From: CAVURS01 sp963795385
GTDB lineage: Bacteria; Actinomycetota; Actinomycetes; Actinomycetales; CAVURS01
Reading direction: 5' to 3'
Assembly: GCA_963795385.1 (NCBI GenBank)
Contig: CAWCHK010000014.1
Coordinates: 372,001 to 436,000, forward strand
DNA length: 64,000 bases
Position 1 is the stretch's first letter. Every line of letters starts with the position of its first letter. Shown here piece after piece: positions 61,838 through 64,000 of this stretch. The notes beneath the pieces are model-generated. The model ran no database searches and was not told where the DNA came from. It worked only from the letters and a program-made list of their open reading frames with translations. The position numbers were made by a program, and so were the translations under genes.

Positions 61838-62278
61838 ATGGTTCAGACAACGCATGAGACAGCCGCCCACCCCGCCCAACGATCCCTGCCGCACTGGCTG
61901 ACGGTCGGTGGCGGTGCCCCCGCCGTCGGCACGCTGGTGTGGGTGATCGCCCATCCGCTGCTGGGCATCGACCTCCGCACCGGCAGCGGCGCCCACCCCA
62001 CCACTGTCGGCCTGCCCTCGGTCATCGTCGTCAGCATCGTGGTGGCCACCGCCGGCTACGCCCTGCGCCGGATGCTGAGCGGCCGCGCCAACGCAACCCG
62101 CACCTGGACGGTCATCGCGGCCGTCGTCCTGCTGCTGTCGCTGCTGGGCCCGCTCGGCGCCCGGACCGCTGCTGCCGGGGTCGCCCTCGCCGCCCTGCAC
62201 CTGGCCGTGGGCGGGACCGTCATCACCGGTGTACGCCGCGCCTTCGGCCCCGGCCGCAGCGCCGGGACGCCGTCCTAG
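61838..62278 (+). CDS. DUF6069-like four-helix membrane protein
   Basis: 146 residues with four hydrophobic segments (GAPAVGTLVWVIAHPLL, SVIVVSIVVATAGYAL, WTVIAAVVLLLSLLGPL, GVALAALHLAVGGTVITG). The pattern fits DUF6069 proteins, often found beside DesK/DesR systems. Start ATG at 61838. The kinase gene starts 28 bases after its stop, so they are likely one operon. Confidence 0.75.
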   Translation: MVQTTHETAAHPAQRSLPHWLTVGGGAPAVGTLVWVIAHPLLGIDLRTGSGAHPTTVGLPSVIVVSIVVATAGYALRRMLSGRANATRTWTVIAAVVLLLSLLGPLGARTAAAGVALAALHLAVGGTVITGVRRAFGPGRSAGTPS

Positions 62279-62306
62279 GCTGACCACGACCCGAGAGGAG
62301 ACCGCC

Positions 62307-63515
62307 GTGCCTGGCGCGCACCCGCAGCAGACCCGCCCGGACCCCCGCGCCGACGGCGACGCCGGCGAGCCGAGCGCAGCGACCCGGGGCGTCGTCCGCT
62401 GGGTGGCCGGCAGCGGCCGCGCGCCGGCGGCGGCCGGTGTCCTGATCTGGTACGTGCCTCTGGTGATCGGGCCGGTCACAGGTGCGGTTGCCGCGGACCG
62501 CGGGTGGCTGGCCTGGCCGGCCCTGGTCGCCGCGTCGACCTGCTGGTTCGTCGCCATCGCGACGGCGTACCGGACGCCGCCGCGACCGGGGCTCGCGGCC
62601 GGCGGCCTCGCCGTGATGGCCGTCGTCACGGCCCTGGCGACGGTCGGCTTCGACGACGCGTGGACGCCGCTGTTCATCCTCTGCGCCATCGGCGTCGGGG
62701 CGACCACGCGCAGCCCGCGCGCGATCCCCGCAGTGGTGGCCCTCACCCTCCTCGCGAGCGGCTCGGCCTGGCTGTCCACGGACCACTGGGACGCGACCTG
62801 GACCACTGCGCTGCCGACCTTCCTGGCCGGCATCAGCACCTACTGGTTCTGCCTGCTGCTGGCCGTCATCGCCGAGCTGGCCCGCACCCGCGAGGAGCTG
62901 GCCGACGTCGCGGTCTCGCAGGAGCGGTTGCGCTTCTCGCGGGACCTGCACGACCTGCTCGGGCACACCCTGTCGGTCATCGTGGTCAAGGCCGAGGTCG
63001 TCCGCCGGCTCTGCGCCGACGACGAGGCCGCGGCCCACGCGGCCGACATCGAGTCGATCGGGCGGCGGGCCCTCGCCGAGATCCGGCAGGCCGCCACGTC
63101 GTACCGCGGCATGACCCTGGCCGGCGAGCTGGGCCGGGCCCGGCTGGCCCTGGACGCCGCCGGCATCGCCACGACGACGAGCGGACTCCCGGCGACCCTG
63201 CCGCCGGCGGTCGACGAGCTGTTCGGCTGGGTGCTGCGCGAGGGCGTCACGAACGTCGTCCGCCACTCCGGGGCCCGGCACTGCGACGTACGCCTCGTCC
63301 TCGAGGGTGACGACGCCACGATCGAGGTGTCCGACGACGGAGCCGCTGCTGGGGCCGCCGGCCCGGCCGAGACCGACGCGAGCCCGGGCGGCGGCCTGGT
63401 CGGGCTGCGCGAGCGAGCGGACGCCGCCGGCGCCGAGCTCCGGCTGACGCGGACACCGGAGGGGTTGACGCTGGCCGTCCGCGCACCCCTGCGAGCCTTG
63501 GCGCCGAGCCGATGA
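62307..63515 (+). CDS. DesK/NarX-type sensor histidine kinase
   Basis: 402 residues. The N-terminal half has five or six membrane helices with no extracellular domain, suggesting a membrane or intramembrane signal. It is followed by a HisKA_3 domain (RFSRDLHDLLGHTLSVIVVKAE, in two parts) with the phosphorylated histidine in DLHDLLGH, and an ATPase with EGVTNVVRHSGA and GGGLVGLRERADAAGAEL. The start is a GTG at 62307 behind GAGAGGAG. Its stop overlaps the response regulator start as ATGA. Confidence 0.93.
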   Translation: MPGAHPQQTRPDPRADGDAGEPSAATRGVVRWVAGSGRAPAAAGVLIWYVPLVIGPVTGAVAADRGWLAWPALVAASTCWFVAIATAYRTPPRPGLAAGGLAVMAVVTALATVGFDDAWTPLFILCAIGVGATTRSPRAIPAVVALTLLASGSAWLSTDHWDATWTTALPTFLAGISTYWFCLLLAVIAELARTREELADVAVSQERLRFSRDLHDLLGHTLSVIVVKAEVVRRLCADDEAAAHAADIESIGRRALAEIRQAATSYRGMTLAGELGRARLALDAAGIATTTSGLPATLPPAVDELFGWVLREGVTNVVRHSGARHCDVRLVLEGDDATIEVSDDGAAAGAAGPAETDASPGGGLVGLRERADAAGAELRLTRTPEGLTLAVRAPLRALAPSR

Positions 63516-64000
63516 TCCGGGTCCTGATCGCCGAGGACCAGTCGATGATGCGGGGCGCGCTGGCCGTCCTGCTCGGTCTCGAGCCCGACCTCGAGGTCGT
63601 CGCGCAGGTGTCCCGCGGCGACCAGATCGTCGCTGCCGCAACGGAACACCAGCCCGACATCGCCGTCCTCGACATCGAGATGCCGGGCCTGAGCGGCCTC
63701 GACGCGGCGGCCCGGTTGCACGAGCAGGTGCCGGCGTGCGGCGTCGTCATCGTGACGACGTTCGGCCGCACGGGCTACCTGCGCCGGGCCCTGGAGTCCG
63801 GGGCGCGGGGCTTCCTGGTCAAGGACGGGCCGGCCGAGGGGCTGGCGCAGGCGATCCGGGTCGTGGCCGGCGGGGGCACCGTCGTCGACCCCGAGCTCGC
63901 CGCAGCCGCGCTGAGCAGCGGGCCGTCCCCGCTCACCGAACGCGAGGCGGACGTCCTGCGGGCCGCCGCCGACGGCTCGACGGTCGCCGACCTCGCGGGG
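63512..64000 (+). CDS. NarL/DesR-type response regulator, cut by the window end
   Basis: 163 codons are visible. The receiver domain has VLIAEDQSMMRGALAVLL, the phosphorylated aspartate in DIAVLDIEMPG and the lysine in GFLVKDGPAEG. The LuxR-type DNA-binding domain begins with LTEREADVLRAAADGSTVADLA and runs off the edge. Partner of the kinase just upstream. Confidence 0.95.
   Translation, partial: MIRVLIAEDQSMMRGALAVLLGLEPDLEVVAQVSRGDQIVAAATEHQPDIAVLDIEMPGLSGLDAAARLHEQVPACGVVIVTTFGRTGYLRRALESGARGFLVKDGPAEGLAQAIRVVAGGGTVVDPELAAAALSSGPSPLTEREADVLRAAADGSTVADLAG

Overview
The window is a 64 kb piece of a very GC-rich actinobacterial chromosome (Actinomycetota; I cannot name a genus). Signs of this are strong third-position G/C, frequent GTG starts, ATGA/GTGA stop-start overlaps, a dnaK-grpE-dnaJ-hspR-clpB locus with HAIR operators, a LytR-CpsA-Psr protein, SARP/BTAD and DrrAB-type genes, and hutF rather than hutE-type histidine catabolism. 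No tRNA, rRNA, CRISPR array, prophage or insertion sequence was recognised.

Layout. 0-4.4 kb: envelope and lipid genes (end of an LCP ligase, an acyl-CoA synthetase, a class B penicillin-binding protein). 4.5-14.5 kb: a GGDEF-EAL signalling protein, a large BTAD/NB-ARC/TPR regulator, a DrrAB-like ABC exporter, two alkylation-repair genes (Ogt, AlkA) and a Tat-exported L,D-transpeptidase. 14.6-20.4 kb: cspA with a leader hairpin, a Gfo/Idh/MocA oxidoreductase, an atypical dihydropteroate-synthase-like gene, an HD-GYP membrane protein with a very long Gly/Ser tail, and an M50B-like peptidase. 20.4-28.8 kb: the heat-shock locus dnaK-grpE-dnaJ-hspR, then a cytochrome P450 that overlaps the hspR stop codon, a Rieske ferredoxin and clpB, with HAIR boxes before dnaK and clpB. 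28.9-34.4 kb: an ArsR-type repressor coupled to an MFS exporter, a two-component system, and two exported repeat-tail proteins. 34.5-37.6 kb: a thiamine-precursor ECF transporter (YkoE plus a single-chain A-A-T protein) behind a TPP riboswitch. 38-48.6 kb: histidine utilisation (hutI, hutF, an M20 hydrolase in the place of hutG, hutU, hutH, with a divergent IclR regulator), interrupted by a MocR/FAD-oxidase divergon and a YbaK-like deacylase. 49.4-51 kb: a lipoprotein and a homocysteine methyltransferase.

50.9-61.8 kb is the most interesting part. An IclR regulator is coupled to a betaine-type (OpuC/EgtU-like) ABC importer. It faces a histidine-ammonia-lyase homologue whose MIO-forming A-S-G triad reads G-T-G. 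Next come a thiol-dioxygenase-like cupin, an amidohydrolase, a LacI regulator with four operator boxes and a gamma-glutamyltranspeptidase. Together with the adjacent hut genes this suggests uptake and breakdown of an imidazole betaine such as ergothioneine or hercynine. That is a hypothesis. 61.8-64 kb: a DUF6069-like protein and a DesK/DesR-like two-component system cut by the window end.

Sequence quality. Many genes at 0.6 kb, 4.5-13.9 kb, 39.8-40.9 kb and 46.6-57.1 kb have their reading frame broken. Nearly every break I resolved is repaired by removing one base, never by adding one, and the corrected lengths come out as whole codon numbers. Genes at 14.6-39.7 kb, 40.9-46.6 kb and 57.3-64 kb are clean. 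I read this as clustered consensus insertion errors, and I annotate the affected genes over their full repaired extents.
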